DNA of 45,528 nucleotides from Acidobacteriota bacterium. Its GTDB lineage: Bacteria > Acidobacteriota > Polarisedimenticolia > Gp22-AA2. The position numbers and the translations under genes were made by a program. The notes beneath the pieces were generated by a model, which made no database searches, was not told the DNA's origin, and saw only the letters and a list, made by a program, of their open reading frames with translations. Positions within the stretch are counted from its first letter, which is position 1. Each line of letters opens with the position of its first letter. The DNA is taken from the NCBI GenBank assembly GCA_003223135.1, contig QHXX01000028.1, positions 1-45,528 of the forward strand, read 5' to 3'. Below are positions 23,605 through 32,277 of the stretch, one piece after another.

Positions 23605-24594
23605 ATGGGCATGAGCAGAACGGGAAAGTTGATCGCGAGTTGTTGCGGCGCGGCGATCGTCGTCGCGGCCGCGGGGGTGGTCTGGATCGGTGTGGAGGAG
23701 GGCCGCACCGCGTCGGGCCTCGTTCCGGCGAAGCTCGGACCGGAGGAGGCGGGCGGGGTCACCAGTCCCGCCTCGACACAGGGCATACCGGGGCAGCCGA
23801 CGGCCGGCGCGCAGAACGCGACGGTCGGTCCTGTCCCGATCCCCGGGACGGAGGGTACAGTACCCGGCTCGATCACGGAGAGCCTGGTGCTCCAGAAAGG
23901 TGAGACGTACTACGACAAGGGGGAAGCGTTCTTCAAGGACGGCGATTTCACCTCGGCCTCGCGCTACCTCGAGGCCGAAGTGCGGCAGCACCCGGACCGT
24001 TTCTACGCGTCGTATCTCCTGGGAATTTCTCTCTGGAAGGAAGGAAAGCGGGACGAGGCGATCGCGTCGTTGACCTCGGCCGCGTCGCTCGATCCACGCT
24101 CGGTGAAGGCGCGCGTCAATCTCGGCCGCGTCCTGAACGACGCCGGTCGCTTCGAGCAGGCGCTCTCGTCAGCCGACGAAGCGTTTGCGATCGATCCCGA
24201 GAGCTCCCCGGTGCACAACGTGCGCGGACGCGCTCTCCTGAATCTCGGCCGCGAGGACGAGGCGATCGAGTCCTTCAAGATCGCCGTCGAGAAGGACCCT
24301 GCGAACGCCTACGCCCTGAACAACCTCGGATACACGCTCATCCGGAAGAGTCGCTTCGCCGAGGCCGTGCCGTTCCTGGAGGAGGCGGTGCGACACCATC
24401 CCGAAGTCGGCTACTTCCAGAATAACCTGGGCATGGCGTATGAACGCACCGGTCAGACCGACAAGGCGAAAGAGGCGTACGCCAAGGCCGTGCAGGCGGG
24501 CGGGTCGGGCTTCGCCGAGCGGAATCTGACCCGTCTCGGCGGCACGATCGACGATGCGACTCCCGGGCAGCCCGTGGATGATACGTCGAACTGA
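23605..24594 (+). CDS. Membrane-anchored TPR-repeat protein
   Basis: The 329-residue product has an N-terminal signal anchor (about 8-29, LIASCCGAAIVVAAAGVVWI), a Pro/Gly/Thr-rich linker (30-95), and five to six TPR units (about 98-310, for example 'AFFKDGDFTSASRYLEAEVRQHPDRFYASYLLGISL', 'NNLGYTLIRKSRFAEAVPFLEEAVRHHP', 'NNLGMAYERTGQTDKAKEAYAKAV'). It is probably a periplasm-facing scaffold. AGGAGG lies 8 nt before the ATG. Its position directly after the NtrY/NtrC-like pair, with a sigma-54-like promoter, suggests it is a target of that pair. Confidence 0.8.
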   Translation: MGMSRTGKLIASCCGAAIVVAAAGVVWIGVEEGRTASGLVPAKLGPEEAGGVTSPASTQGIPGQPTAGAQNATVGPVPIPGTEGTVPGSITESLVLQKGETYYDKGEAFFKDGDFTSASRYLEAEVRQHPDRFYASYLLGISLWKEGKRDEAIASLTSAASLDPRSVKARVNLGRVLNDAGRFEQALSSADEAFAIDPESSPVHNVRGRALLNLGREDEAIESFKIAVEKDPANAYALNNLGYTLIRKSRFAEAVPFLEEAVRHHPEVGYFQNNLGMAYERTGQTDKAKEAYAKAVQAGGSGFAERNLTRLGGTIDDATPGQPVDDTSN

Positions 24595-24610
24595 TCACGA
24601 AAGGCGCGAC

Positions 24611-24638
24611 TTGCTTGACGAACGCGGGCGCCTATATT
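24611..24638 (+). promoter_or_regulatory. Weak promoter-like elements before the small membrane gene
   Basis: TTGCTT (24611-24616), 16-nt spacer and TATATT (24633-24638); an alternative is TTGACG (24615-24620), 17-nt spacer, TAGCCT. Either would start transcription just before the 24673 hairpin. Confidence 0.35.
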
Positions 24639-24672
24639 AGCCTTGCGCGCGCGTCGCGAGAGATACGAACGA

Positions 24673-24703
24673 GGGGGTGGCGGCGGACGCCACCCCCGGT
24701 TTT
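24673..24703 (+). terminator. Terminator-like hairpin between TPR and small membrane genes
   Basis: A perfect 10-bp stem GGGGGTGGCG (24673-24682) / CGCCACCCCC (24688-24697), 5-nt loop, is followed by GG and TTTT. It may end the TPR transcript or lie in the leader of the gene at 24725. Confidence 0.55.
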
Positions 24704-24724
24704 CGCGGAAGGGATGACGCTCTT

Positions 24725-24895
24725 ATGGACATGTTCTTCCTGTTCGCAGTCATTTTCCTGTGCGTGATGTTCGGTCTGGGCATCGGCGCCCTGGCGCTGT
24801 CGCTTCTCTTCAAGCTGATCTTGAAGATCTCCGCACGCGCGTCGTCCGTGGCCGTGGCCGCGGCGACCGCTTCGTCTTCCGCGCCGCGCGCCTGA
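24725..24895 (+). CDS. Small single-pass membrane protein
   Basis: The 56-residue product begins MDMFFLFAVIFLCVMFGLGI and has one or two closely spaced hydrophobic segments (about 3-40) followed by an Ala/Ser-rich tail. No family recognised. The ribosome site is poor for this ATG (GGAAGGGA about 11 nt upstream), and a second ATG two codons later is equally possible. It is supported by the clear membrane character in a frame otherwise unused. Confidence 0.5.
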   Translation: MDMFFLFAVIFLCVMFGLGIGALALSLLFKLILKISARASSVAVAAATASSSAPRA

Positions 24896-25005
24896 ACGGC
24901 GCGGTTTCCATTCCGTCATTGCGAATTTGAACTGGTTCGGGTTCCGACGGACCCTGCCCGCCCGCGGCGTAGAACCCGTGAGACTCCCGGGGCAAACCGG
25001 AAGCG

Positions 25006-26385
25006 TCAGCCGCCCTGGACGGCGGGGAGCACCGACGCCTTGCGCGCGGCGTTGCCCAGAAGAACGTAGAAGAGGTTGTCCTGGAAGCCCCGGTTGGCCG
25101 GCAAGAGCCCGTGGGTGGCGCAGAAGAAGAACGTCGACGCCGTCGACGATGGGGGCGGCGCCGACGCGAGCCCGACCAGGGAATCGGCCGTCACCGTCCC
25201 GTCGCCGGGGGCAAGCATCAGCTTCTCCAGCTCCCGCGCGTTACGATACGGTGAGGTCCCGTCGTTGAACAGGATCTCGGTCCCTTCGGCCGTCGGGTTC
25301 AGGACCACGCGGTCCAGGGTCGGAACGCAATCGGAGCCGAACAGGTGGACCGGCACCGGCGGCACGGTGCCCTGGGTGTTCCTGCGGAGTGCAACGTGGA
25401 AGGCGCGGGCGCGGTCGAGCGCGGCCTGCAGGAAGCGCTCCGCCTGCGGCGCAGGCGAACCGGCGCTCTCGAAATGGCGCGGGCTCCAGATCGACCAGCG
25501 GTTGACCACCCAGGTCCGCGCGTCGTAAAGATCCACCGTCAACGGGTTCCCCTCCATGTCAAGGAAGTGACCGGTCGGATCGTCCGGCAAGAGCTGATAG
25601 ACCGACGGCATGCTGAAGATCTCGCGTGGCGACATGGTGCGCGCGAAGCCGTTGTTCAGGATGCGGAAGGCCGACATGGTGCCGCGCTGTGGCGTGCCGA
25701 TGGTCACGATGCGGCCGATGTCCGAAGCGCCGGCGTAGGTCACCGGTGCCGTATCCGGGTGGTCCAGCACGTCGACCATTCCGAACTTCAAATAATATTC
25801 GGCCAAAAATCCGCCCATGCTGTGGGCCACGATGTCGAAGCGCAGGTCGGGCGCCTTGAGGCGCGTCTTGATCTTGCGGATCGCCCGTCCCAGGTTGATG
25901 GCCGACTCGGTGTTGTCGCGGCGCCAGTCGTAGTAGTAGATGAAGGCGGTGTCACCCGGCTTCGGGTTGTTGATATCCCCCAGCTGGTACCCACCCACCT
26001 CGCGCAAGGCCTGCAGGATCGCCCCGTAGAACTTCACCCCGAGGATCGACTCGCAGATGGCATACGGTACCAGGTCGTCGCGGTTCTCGCTGAGGGGCAG
26101 GCGATCGATCGGCAGCGACAGGTCGTCCGGCTTGCCGTGAAGGATCGCGTTCATCACCCGGCCCCACACCGACTTCTGGGTGTGCCGGTTCATCATTTTG
26201 CTGCCGATGAAGCCGTGGATGACGATGACCGGGTTGCGTGGCATGGCGGCGGCGTCCTGGTGGATGCGCGTCATGTCGTAGCGCCGGAAGGCGAGGCACC
26301 CGGACAGGAGGACGGCCAGACCCGCCGCCACGAGAGCGGTGGCGAGCCTTGGACACGGGCGCCTCAGGAACGGAGTCGACTTCAT
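25006..26385 (-). CDS. Alpha/beta-hydrolase lipoprotein, lipase or acyltransferase-like
   Basis: The 459-residue product begins with a lipoprotein signal (LVAAGLAVLLSGC, lipobox LSGC at about residues 27-30). An oxyanion strand NPVIVIHGFIGSKM follows, and the nucleophile elbow AHSMGGF has Ser189 in GxSxG-like context (AHSMG). This order and the 'YDWRRDN' strand (about 155-161) resemble LCAT or phospholipid-acyltransferase-type hydrolases; 'DGTVTADSL' and 'THGLLPANRGF' near the C-terminus provide likely Asp and His. It probably acts on lipids or esters at the outer or inner membrane. The ATG has GAGGAG upstream; the ORF extends 84 codons further without coding character. Confidence 0.8.
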   Translation of the reverse strand: MKSTPFLRRPCPRLATALVAAGLAVLLSGCLAFRRYDMTRIHQDAAAMPRNPVIVIHGFIGSKMMNRHTQKSVWGRVMNAILHGKPDDLSLPIDRLPLSENRDDLVPYAICESILGVKFYGAILQALREVGGYQLGDINNPKPGDTAFIYYYDWRRDNTESAINLGRAIRKIKTRLKAPDLRFDIVAHSMGGFLAEYYLKFGMVDVLDHPDTAPVTYAGASDIGRIVTIGTPQRGTMSAFRILNNGFARTMSPREIFSMPSVYQLLPDDPTGHFLDMEGNPLTVDLYDARTWVVNRWSIWSPRHFESAGSPAPQAERFLQAALDRARAFHVALRRNTQGTVPPVPVHLFGSDCVPTLDRVVLNPTAEGTEILFNDGTSPYRNARELEKLMLAPGDGTVTADSLVGLASAPPPSSTASTFFFCATHGLLPANRGFQDNLFYVLLGNAARKASVLPAVQGG

Positions 26386-26512
26386 GACGCTCCTCACGGT
26401 GCGGTCGGGACCGGCCATCGCCAATATAGGTTGCCGCGCGCCACTCGGCCATTGAGCTAAGCGGAATGTCGAGGCGTGAACACCGCGCCGGGCGACCTTT
26501 CCGGTCAGGCCT

Positions 26513-28597
26513 CTAGAGCGGTCTTCCGGCGGGCGAGGAAGAGGAGAGAGGCTGCTCCAGCGGGAGCTTCCCGGAGTACTTGAGCATTTGGGTCGCGAAG
26601 TCGGAGGTGTACTCGACGCGGGCGTCCTGCACGTCACCCGCGGCGTCCCGGATGGGCACCACGTCCGGCATGACGTAGGCGACGTACGACGCGATCGAGG
26701 CCCGCTCCGCCCGGGCGACGACCTCGTTGCGCAGGGCCGGATCGATGCGGACGGCGTAGCGCTCCGTCAGGGCGCGGGCGGCGTCGTAATCGCCCTCTCC
26801 CTTGATGCGCTGCAGGGTCTTCAGGAGCTCGGCCACACCTCTCCGCATCGCGGCGATGTCGGTGACACGGAAGTAGGTCTTGCCGTCACGCTTGACGGTC
26901 TCGATCGCCGCCGTCGTACCGCGCAGGTACGAGACGATGAGATGCGTGGCGCGCATGTGGTCGTCCTCCAGGACGTCTCCCTTGCGGACGCGCCGGAGCA
27001 GATACAGGTCGTTGGTGGCGTACTCCCTGTAGGCCGCTTCGGCCGCTTCGGGCGACGGCAGGGCGCCGATCTCGACCAGCTTCGGGTCGAAGAAGTTGTA
27101 GAGGGCGGTGAGCTCGGCCCGCGCCTCCTCGAGCGCCGAGTAATACTCGCGCAGGTGCTCGCGCGGGTCGCCTTTGAGCGCGTCACTGACCTTGCCGGAG
27201 GCGTGGCCGAGGACCTCGTGCATCGTTGTCTGCAACAGGTCGACCGTGGCGCCGTATTTCGTCTGCAGCGGGCGGTCCTCCGGCAGGAAGAACTCCTCGA
27301 CGACCAGGGCATGCGACGCCCGATTGTGGGCGTCCATGACGTTGACCAGCGACACACTCTTGTTGCCGTAGCGCTCGCGAATGTCCTCTTCGTTCGGGAG
27401 ATTCACCCCGACCGGGGGCATCGGGCCGGCGTCGCCCACGGCGTGCAGGACATTGACAGCGTTGGCGATCGGGATGGTGAACCCCTTGCGCTTGTACACC
27501 TCGTCCCAGGGGGCACGGTCCTCGAAGTACTGTGCCAGGGACGCGAGATCCTTCTGCAGCCGGGTCATGCGCGGGTTCACGAAGTGGACGATCCCTTCGT
27601 AGGCCCCTTTCTGCCCGCGCGGGTCCTTGTACGTCTCGATGAATCCCAGGATGGCGTCCACGGGGGTCTCGTGCTGCACCCAGGCGATGTCGTAGGCGCG
27701 GAACGCCTCCGGATCGCCGGTCGCGAAGTAATCGATCAGGTGGCCGAGAGTCGCGCTCTGCTTTTCGTCGGCGTCGGCGCGCGCCTTCTCGAGGAAGCCG
27801 ATCATGACCTTGAGCTCCTTGGCGTAGCGTCCCGGCGACACGTCCTGGCGCCCGGCACGGTACACCTCCTCCACCACCGTGCCGCCCTTCTTGACCAGGC
27901 GCGAGTTCAGCGGGTGCGACTCGCGGAACCCCTTCAGGTCGGCCAGGCTGACGCCGTCCTGGAAGTTCACGCTGCTGCAGGTCAGGATGTCCTGGCCCGG
28001 CGGCGGCGTCTTGCAGGTGGAAAGCGGATCGACGTTCGGGTCGAAGATCGAAGACTTCAGCCGCTCGAATTTCTGGGACAGCGTCTCGCGGAACGCCAGC
28101 CTGATGTGCGCGCCGTCCTGCTCCGCCGCCAGGGCGGCGGCTCGGAGCTCCTCGAAGGTGAATTCCGGCACGAATTTCTGCCGCGTCCTATCGTTGTGGT
28201 TGCCGTTGTTGATCCAGAAGAGCTTGAGGTAGAGCAGGAGGCGATCGCGAAACCCCGGGTCGAGCTTCTGCGGGTGCGTGAGGATTTCCTCGAGGAGATC
28301 GCGGATCTCCAGGACGTCCCGGCCCATCTGGTCGTAGAAAATGTCGCGCCCGGCGAGGGCCGCGCGGTACAGGTAGAAGGCGAGCACACGGTCCTTCTGC
28401 GACAGCTCATCGAACCCGTCGGCGTACAGACGCGACAGCGCGAATTCGCCGACCGTCTCGAGAAGATAGGGGCGCGCATCGGTGTTCTTCGAAGGCGGCA
28501 TCGATCCTGTTCCATTACCCCGGCAGCTCGCGAGGACCAGGGATATCACCAGAGCGCATTTCAGGGATCGAGCGATGGTTGTCGTGGGCTGCTCCAT
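26513..28597 (-). CDS. Dipeptidyl peptidase III-like (M49) zinc peptidase, lipoprotein
   Basis: M49 enzymes release dipeptides from the N-termini of oligopeptides. The 694-residue product has the M49 zinc signature HEVLGH at 460-465 and EEARAE at 490-495, spaced as in bacterial members, and total length is normal. An N-terminal hydrophobic stretch (CALVISLVLASC) ends in a lipobox with Cys25, so the enzyme is probably anchored in the periplasm rather than cytoplasmic. The start at 28597 is chosen for the signal peptide; no strong ribosome site is near it. It is divergent from the OPT transporter gene, 142 nt away, which fits joint use of peptides. Confidence 0.9.
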   Translation of the reverse strand: MEQPTTTIARSLKCALVISLVLASCRGNGTGSMPPSKNTDARPYLLETVGEFALSRLYADGFDELSQKDRVLAFYLYRAALAGRDIFYDQMGRDVLEIRDLLEEILTHPQKLDPGFRDRLLLYLKLFWINNGNHNDRTRQKFVPEFTFEELRAAALAAEQDGAHIRLAFRETLSQKFERLKSSIFDPNVDPLSTCKTPPPGQDILTCSSVNFQDGVSLADLKGFRESHPLNSRLVKKGGTVVEEVYRAGRQDVSPGRYAKELKVMIGFLEKARADADEKQSATLGHLIDYFATGDPEAFRAYDIAWVQHETPVDAILGFIETYKDPRGQKGAYEGIVHFVNPRMTRLQKDLASLAQYFEDRAPWDEVYKRKGFTIPIANAVNVLHAVGDAGPMPPVGVNLPNEEDIRERYGNKSVSLVNVMDAHNRASHALVVEEFFLPEDRPLQTKYGATVDLLQTTMHEVLGHASGKVSDALKGDPREHLREYYSALEEARAELTALYNFFDPKLVEIGALPSPEAAEAAYREYATNDLYLLRRVRKGDVLEDDHMRATHLIVSYLRGTTAAIETVKRDGKTYFRVTDIAAMRRGVAELLKTLQRIKGEGDYDAARALTERYAVRIDPALRNEVVARAERASIASYVAYVMPDVVPIRDAAGDVQDARVEYTSDFATQMLKYSGKLPLEQPLSSSSPAGRPL

Positions 28598-28645
28598 CCG
28601 GCCGTGGCTCGCGGGGACCTCCCGGCGGCTCCTGAAAGAGCGGTA

Positions 28646-28651
28646 AGTATA
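28646..28651 (-). promoter_or_regulatory. -10 element for the M49 gene
   Basis: TATACT on the minus strand, 48 nt before the ATG. No good -35. Confidence 0.35.
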
Positions 28652-28674
28652 GCCGACGAGGAGGTCGAACTTCG

Positions 28675-28704
28675 TTGACACCCTCGCGCGGCCCGATGTA
28701 GAGT
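28675..28704 (+). promoter_or_regulatory. Sigma-70 promoter of the OPT transporter operon
   Basis: TTGACA (28675-28680), 18-nt spacer and TAGAGT (28699-28704), 35 nt before the ATG at 28740. Confidence 0.6.
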
Positions 28705-28739
28705 CGCGCGACCTGCACGACTCGGAGGGCCCATCGCGC

Positions 28740-30794
28740 ATGAGCAACCCCCGGTCTTCCAGTTCATCCAACCAGTCGGGATACAAGCCGTTCGTGCCGC
28801 CGTCGGCGGAGATGAAGGAGTTCACCCTTCGGGCGGTGCTGCTGGGGCTGGTCATGACGGTGGTCCTCGGCGCGGCCAACGCCTACCTCGGCCTGCGTGC
28901 CGGCCAGACGATCGCCGCGACCTATCCGGCGGCCGTCATCAGCATGGCGATCCTGCGAATCCGGCGCGGCTCGATTCTCGAAGAGAACATCGCGCGCACC
29001 GCCGGATCCATCGGCGAATCGGTGGCCGCCGGCGCAATCTTCACCCTGCCCGCCTTCTTCATTGCGGGAGTCTGGCCGTCATTCGGCTTTGCCGACGCCT
29101 ACTGGAAATCGACGGCACTGATGATCGTCGGGTCGGTGCTGGGTGTCCTCTTCTGCTCGCTCATCCGTCGCGGCATGGTCGAGGACCGCGAGCTGCCGTT
29201 TCCCGAATCCGTGGCTGCCGGCGAGATCCACAAGGCGGGGCAGAGGGGCGCCGAGGCCGCCAGGCATCTCTTCAACAGCATGGCGTTCGGGGCCGGCGCC
29301 TTCCTCCTGAGCACCTTTCGTCTGGTCGCGATCGACAAGGACATCCCGATCAACATGGGTGCGATCGGGAGCAGCAAGATCAAGCTGGGCGCGAGTGCCT
29401 CGGCGCCGGCCGTGGGCACGGGTGGTATCACGAACTTCGCCGCCCCGAGCATCTCACCGGCTTATTTCGGCGTGGGATACATCATTGGTCCGGAGCTGGC
29501 CGCCCTCAATTTCTCCGGCGGTGTGATCGCCTGGGGTCTCCTGGTGCCCATGATCATCTATCTGCTCGGACCGGAGCTCAATTCCATCCTCCCCGCGGGA
29601 ACCAACACGGAAGCCTGGGGCGGGACGATCACGGCCGTCTGGCGGTTCATCGTCCGCCCGATCGCGGTCGGCGGCATGCTGGTCGGCACAGCGTACACAT
29701 TGTTCATGCGACGCAAGAGCATCTTCGGAGGCCTGGCCAAGGCGTTCTCGGAGCTTCGCGGCGGTGGCGCCGCGGGGAAGACCGCGGTCATCCGCACGGA
29801 GCGCTACATGAGCTCCAGGACGATCTTCCTTCTGATTGCCGTCTTCTTCGTCCTGATGACCGCTCTCTATATCTACATGACCAGCCTGGTGATGGGGGCG
29901 ATCGTCGCGGCGATCGTGATGCTTCTGGCTGGGTTCTTCTTCGCCACCGTCTCGGGCTACCTCGTCGGGCTCATCGGGTCGTCCAACAATCCGATCTCCG
30001 GCCTGACGCTGTCGACCCTGGTGATCGCCGCTCTGCTGATGGTGAGCATGGGCGTTTCGGGCATGAAGGGTGTCGCCGCCGTGCTCGGCGTCGCCGCCGT
30101 GGTCTGCGTCTCGTCGGCCGTTGCGGGGGAGCTTCTCCAGGACTTCAAGGTCGGCTACATCCTCGGCGGAACGCCGAGGACGATCCAGATCGTCGAACTC
30201 ATCGCGGTCTTGTGCGCCAGCCTGGTCATGTACTTTCCGCTCCTGGTTCTTCACCAGGGCAATATCAACGCCGGTGGTACCGGTTTCGGCGATCGACAGT
30301 TGTCGGCTCCCCAAGCCGGTCTGATGGCCGCCCTGGCCCAGGGGATCGTGGGCCGGGAGATGGCCTGGCCCCTGATCGTCATCGGCATCATGCTGGGCGC
30401 GGCCATGATCATGGTGAAGGTCAAGAGTCCGATGCTCGTGGCGATCGGCATGTACCTGCCGCTGGCCACGACCTCGGCCATCTTCGTCGGAGGCGTGATC
30501 CGCTGGGTCGTCGATCGCCTCCGTGACCGCCGGCGCCTGAACGCCGCGCAGAAAATCCGGGTCGAGAACGTCGGCGTGCTGGCCGCCTCGGGTCTGATCG
30601 CGGGAGAAGCCCTCGTCGGCCTGGGGACGGCCACCTGCAACTTCTTCAGCATTCCGATCCCCGGGGTCTTCGAGAATCCATCCTATGTGGCCGGCCTCCT
30701 GGTCGCGGCACTGATCGTCTACCTGCTCGTCAAGGTGCCGCTCGACAACGCCGGCCGCGCCGACGAGCCGGCGCCGCCCGCGGCGATGATGTAG
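28740..30794 (+). CDS. OPT-family oligopeptide transporter
   Basis: OPT proteins import oligopeptides or metal-peptide complexes by proton coupling across the inner membrane. The 684-residue product has an N-terminal Ser-rich tail then about 14-16 membrane helices. Family features include 'LRAVLLGLVMTVVLGAANAYLGLRAGQTIAATYPAAVISM' (in 30-70), 'GSIGESVAAGAIFTLPAF', 'ELPFPESVAAGEIHKAGQ', and 'YLVGLIGSSNNPISGLTLSTL', all conserved in the bacterial OPT subgroup. The ATG follows GGAGGG by 12 nt. The next gene starts 9 nt after its stop, so the two are cotranscribed. The divergent M49 peptidase suggests peptide rather than siderophore use. Confidence 0.93.
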   Translation: MSNPRSSSSSNQSGYKPFVPPSAEMKEFTLRAVLLGLVMTVVLGAANAYLGLRAGQTIAATYPAAVISMAILRIRRGSILEENIARTAGSIGESVAAGAIFTLPAFFIAGVWPSFGFADAYWKSTALMIVGSVLGVLFCSLIRRGMVEDRELPFPESVAAGEIHKAGQRGAEAARHLFNSMAFGAGAFLLSTFRLVAIDKDIPINMGAIGSSKIKLGASASAPAVGTGGITNFAAPSISPAYFGVGYIIGPELAALNFSGGVIAWGLLVPMIIYLLGPELNSILPAGTNTEAWGGTITAVWRFIVRPIAVGGMLVGTAYTLFMRRKSIFGGLAKAFSELRGGGAAGKTAVIRTERYMSSRTIFLLIAVFFVLMTALYIYMTSLVMGAIVAAIVMLLAGFFFATVSGYLVGLIGSSNNPISGLTLSTLVIAALLMVSMGVSGMKGVAAVLGVAAVVCVSSAVAGELLQDFKVGYILGGTPRTIQIVELIAVLCASLVMYFPLLVLHQGNINAGGTGFGDRQLSAPQAGLMAALAQGIVGREMAWPLIVIGIMLGAAMIMVKVKSPMLVAIGMYLPLATTSAIFVGGVIRWVVDRLRDRRRLNAAQKIRVENVGVLAASGLIAGEALVGLGTATCNFFSIPIPGVFENPSYVAGLLVAALIVYLLVKVPLDNAGRADEPAPPAAMM

Positions 30795-30803
30795 GCGGCC
30801 GGC

Positions 30804-32243
30804 ATGGCCGCGGACGGCCCCGCATCCAATGCGTCGTCGACCGGCCTGAGGCGCGAGCTCGGGCTCTGGGATCTCGTCCTCCTCAACGTCGTCGCCATCG
30901 TCGGCCTGCGCTGGTGGCTGACGTCCGCCGGCGGCTACGGCTGGGCGGCCCTTCCGCTGTGGCTTCTCGCCTTCCTCTGCTTCTTCGTGCCCTCGGGGCT
31001 GGCGGTGATCGACCTCACGACGCGCTACCCGGAGGAGGGCGGCATCTACGCCTGGACGAAGCACGCCTTCGGTGACGACCACGGGTTCATCTCCGGCTGG
31101 TGTCTGTGGACCAACAATTTGGTTTACTTCCCGCACCTTCTGATCTTCACGGTCGGCAACCTGGTCTTCATGCTGGGGGAGAAGCACCAGGGGCTAGCGG
31201 CCAGCCCGCCCTTCATGGCGGCGATGTCGCTCGCGATCTTCTGGGTCGTGGTGTGGTTCAACGTGCTCGGCCTCCGGCACGCGCGCTGGCTCAACAATCT
31301 CGGGGCGTATGGAACGTGGCTCCCCGCGACGATCCTGATCGCGCTCGGCGGATTCGCCCTCTTCAAGTTCGGTGCGGCCACGCCGTTCCGCGCGGCCGCG
31401 CTTCTCCCCGTCTTCAGCTTCGGAACGGTCTCGTTCTTCTCGGCGATCTGCTTCGGCTTCTCGGGCCTCGATCTCGGGGCGCTGATGGGGGAGGAGATCA
31501 TCGAGCCGCGCAAGAACCTGCCGCGGGCCATCCTGATCTCCGGCGTCATCATCACGCTGATCTACGTGCTGGGCACGGCCGCGCTCCTCGTCGCCCTTCC
31601 CCAGCAGAACATCGGGCTCCTGGACGGCGTCGCCGCCGCCATCGCGGCGGTGCAGCAGAAGATGGGGTTCGGCTTCCTGGCGGGGATCATGGCGCTGCTC
31701 ATCGCGCTCGGAGGCGTCGGCGGCTGCAGCGCCTGGCTCGCCGGCTGCTCGCGCATCCCGTTCTGCGCCGGTATCGACCGCTACCTGCCGCCGACCTTCG
31801 GCCGCCTGCACCCGCGCTACGCCACGCCGCACGTCGCGCTCCTGGTGACCGGAGCGATCTCGAGCCTCCTGATTCTGGTCGGTTTCATCGGCTTCGATGT
31901 GGAGCAGGCCTATCTGTTCCTGGCGGACTTCACCATCGTCGTCTATTTCATTCCCTACCTGTACCTGTTCGCCGCCCTCATGAAGCTGGGAGGATCGGGT
32001 CGCGCCCCGGAGGGAACCATCCCCGTCCCGGGCGGTCGCGCCGGGACGCTCCTCGTCGGCATCGTCGGCTTCCTGACCACGGCGGTCGCCATCGTCCTCG
32101 CGCTCGTGCCGCCCGTCGGCTCGAACCCCTGGCTGTTCGAGGCGAAGATCCTGGGCGGCTGCGTCGTCCTGCTCGCCTTCGGCTGGCTCCTCTACAAGCG
32201 CGGGCGGCGGACCGGAGTCGCTGCTCCATCGCAGGCTCCGTAG
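30804..32243 (+). CDS. APC-superfamily amino acid permease
   Basis: The 479-residue product has about 12 membrane helices and the APC signature in helix 1 (LVLLNVVAIVGLRWWLTSAGGYG) with 'DLTTRYPEEGGIYAWTKHAFGD' (about 71-92) and 'FGFSGLDLGALMGEEIIEPRKNLPRAI' (about 219-245). Substrate cannot be named. It follows the OPT gene by 9 nt, so it probably moves amino acids freed from, or exchanged against, imported peptides. Confidence 0.9.
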   Translation: MAADGPASNASSTGLRRELGLWDLVLLNVVAIVGLRWWLTSAGGYGWAALPLWLLAFLCFFVPSGLAVIDLTTRYPEEGGIYAWTKHAFGDDHGFISGWCLWTNNLVYFPHLLIFTVGNLVFMLGEKHQGLAASPPFMAAMSLAIFWVVVWFNVLGLRHARWLNNLGAYGTWLPATILIALGGFALFKFGAATPFRAAALLPVFSFGTVSFFSAICFGFSGLDLGALMGEEIIEPRKNLPRAILISGVIITLIYVLGTAALLVALPQQNIGLLDGVAAAIAAVQQKMGFGFLAGIMALLIALGGVGGCSAWLAGCSRIPFCAGIDRYLPPTFGRLHPRYATPHVALLVTGAISSLLILVGFIGFDVEQAYLFLADFTIVVYFIPYLYLFAALMKLGGSGRAPEGTIPVPGGRAGTLLVGIVGFLTTAVAIVLALVPPVGSNPWLFEAKILGGCVVLLAFGWLLYKRGRRTGVAAPSQAP

Positions 32244-32277
32244 CTACACCGGGTCGTCCGCCCTCCCACGCGTCCCT

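Noticed and set aside
26588-28678. 696-codon plus-strand open frame
   Set aside because: Antisense shadow of the M49 peptidase gene with no recognisable protein features.
29454-31187. 577-codon minus-strand open frame
   Set aside because: Antisense to the OPT and permease genes; composition is extreme in Asp, Arg, His and Gln.
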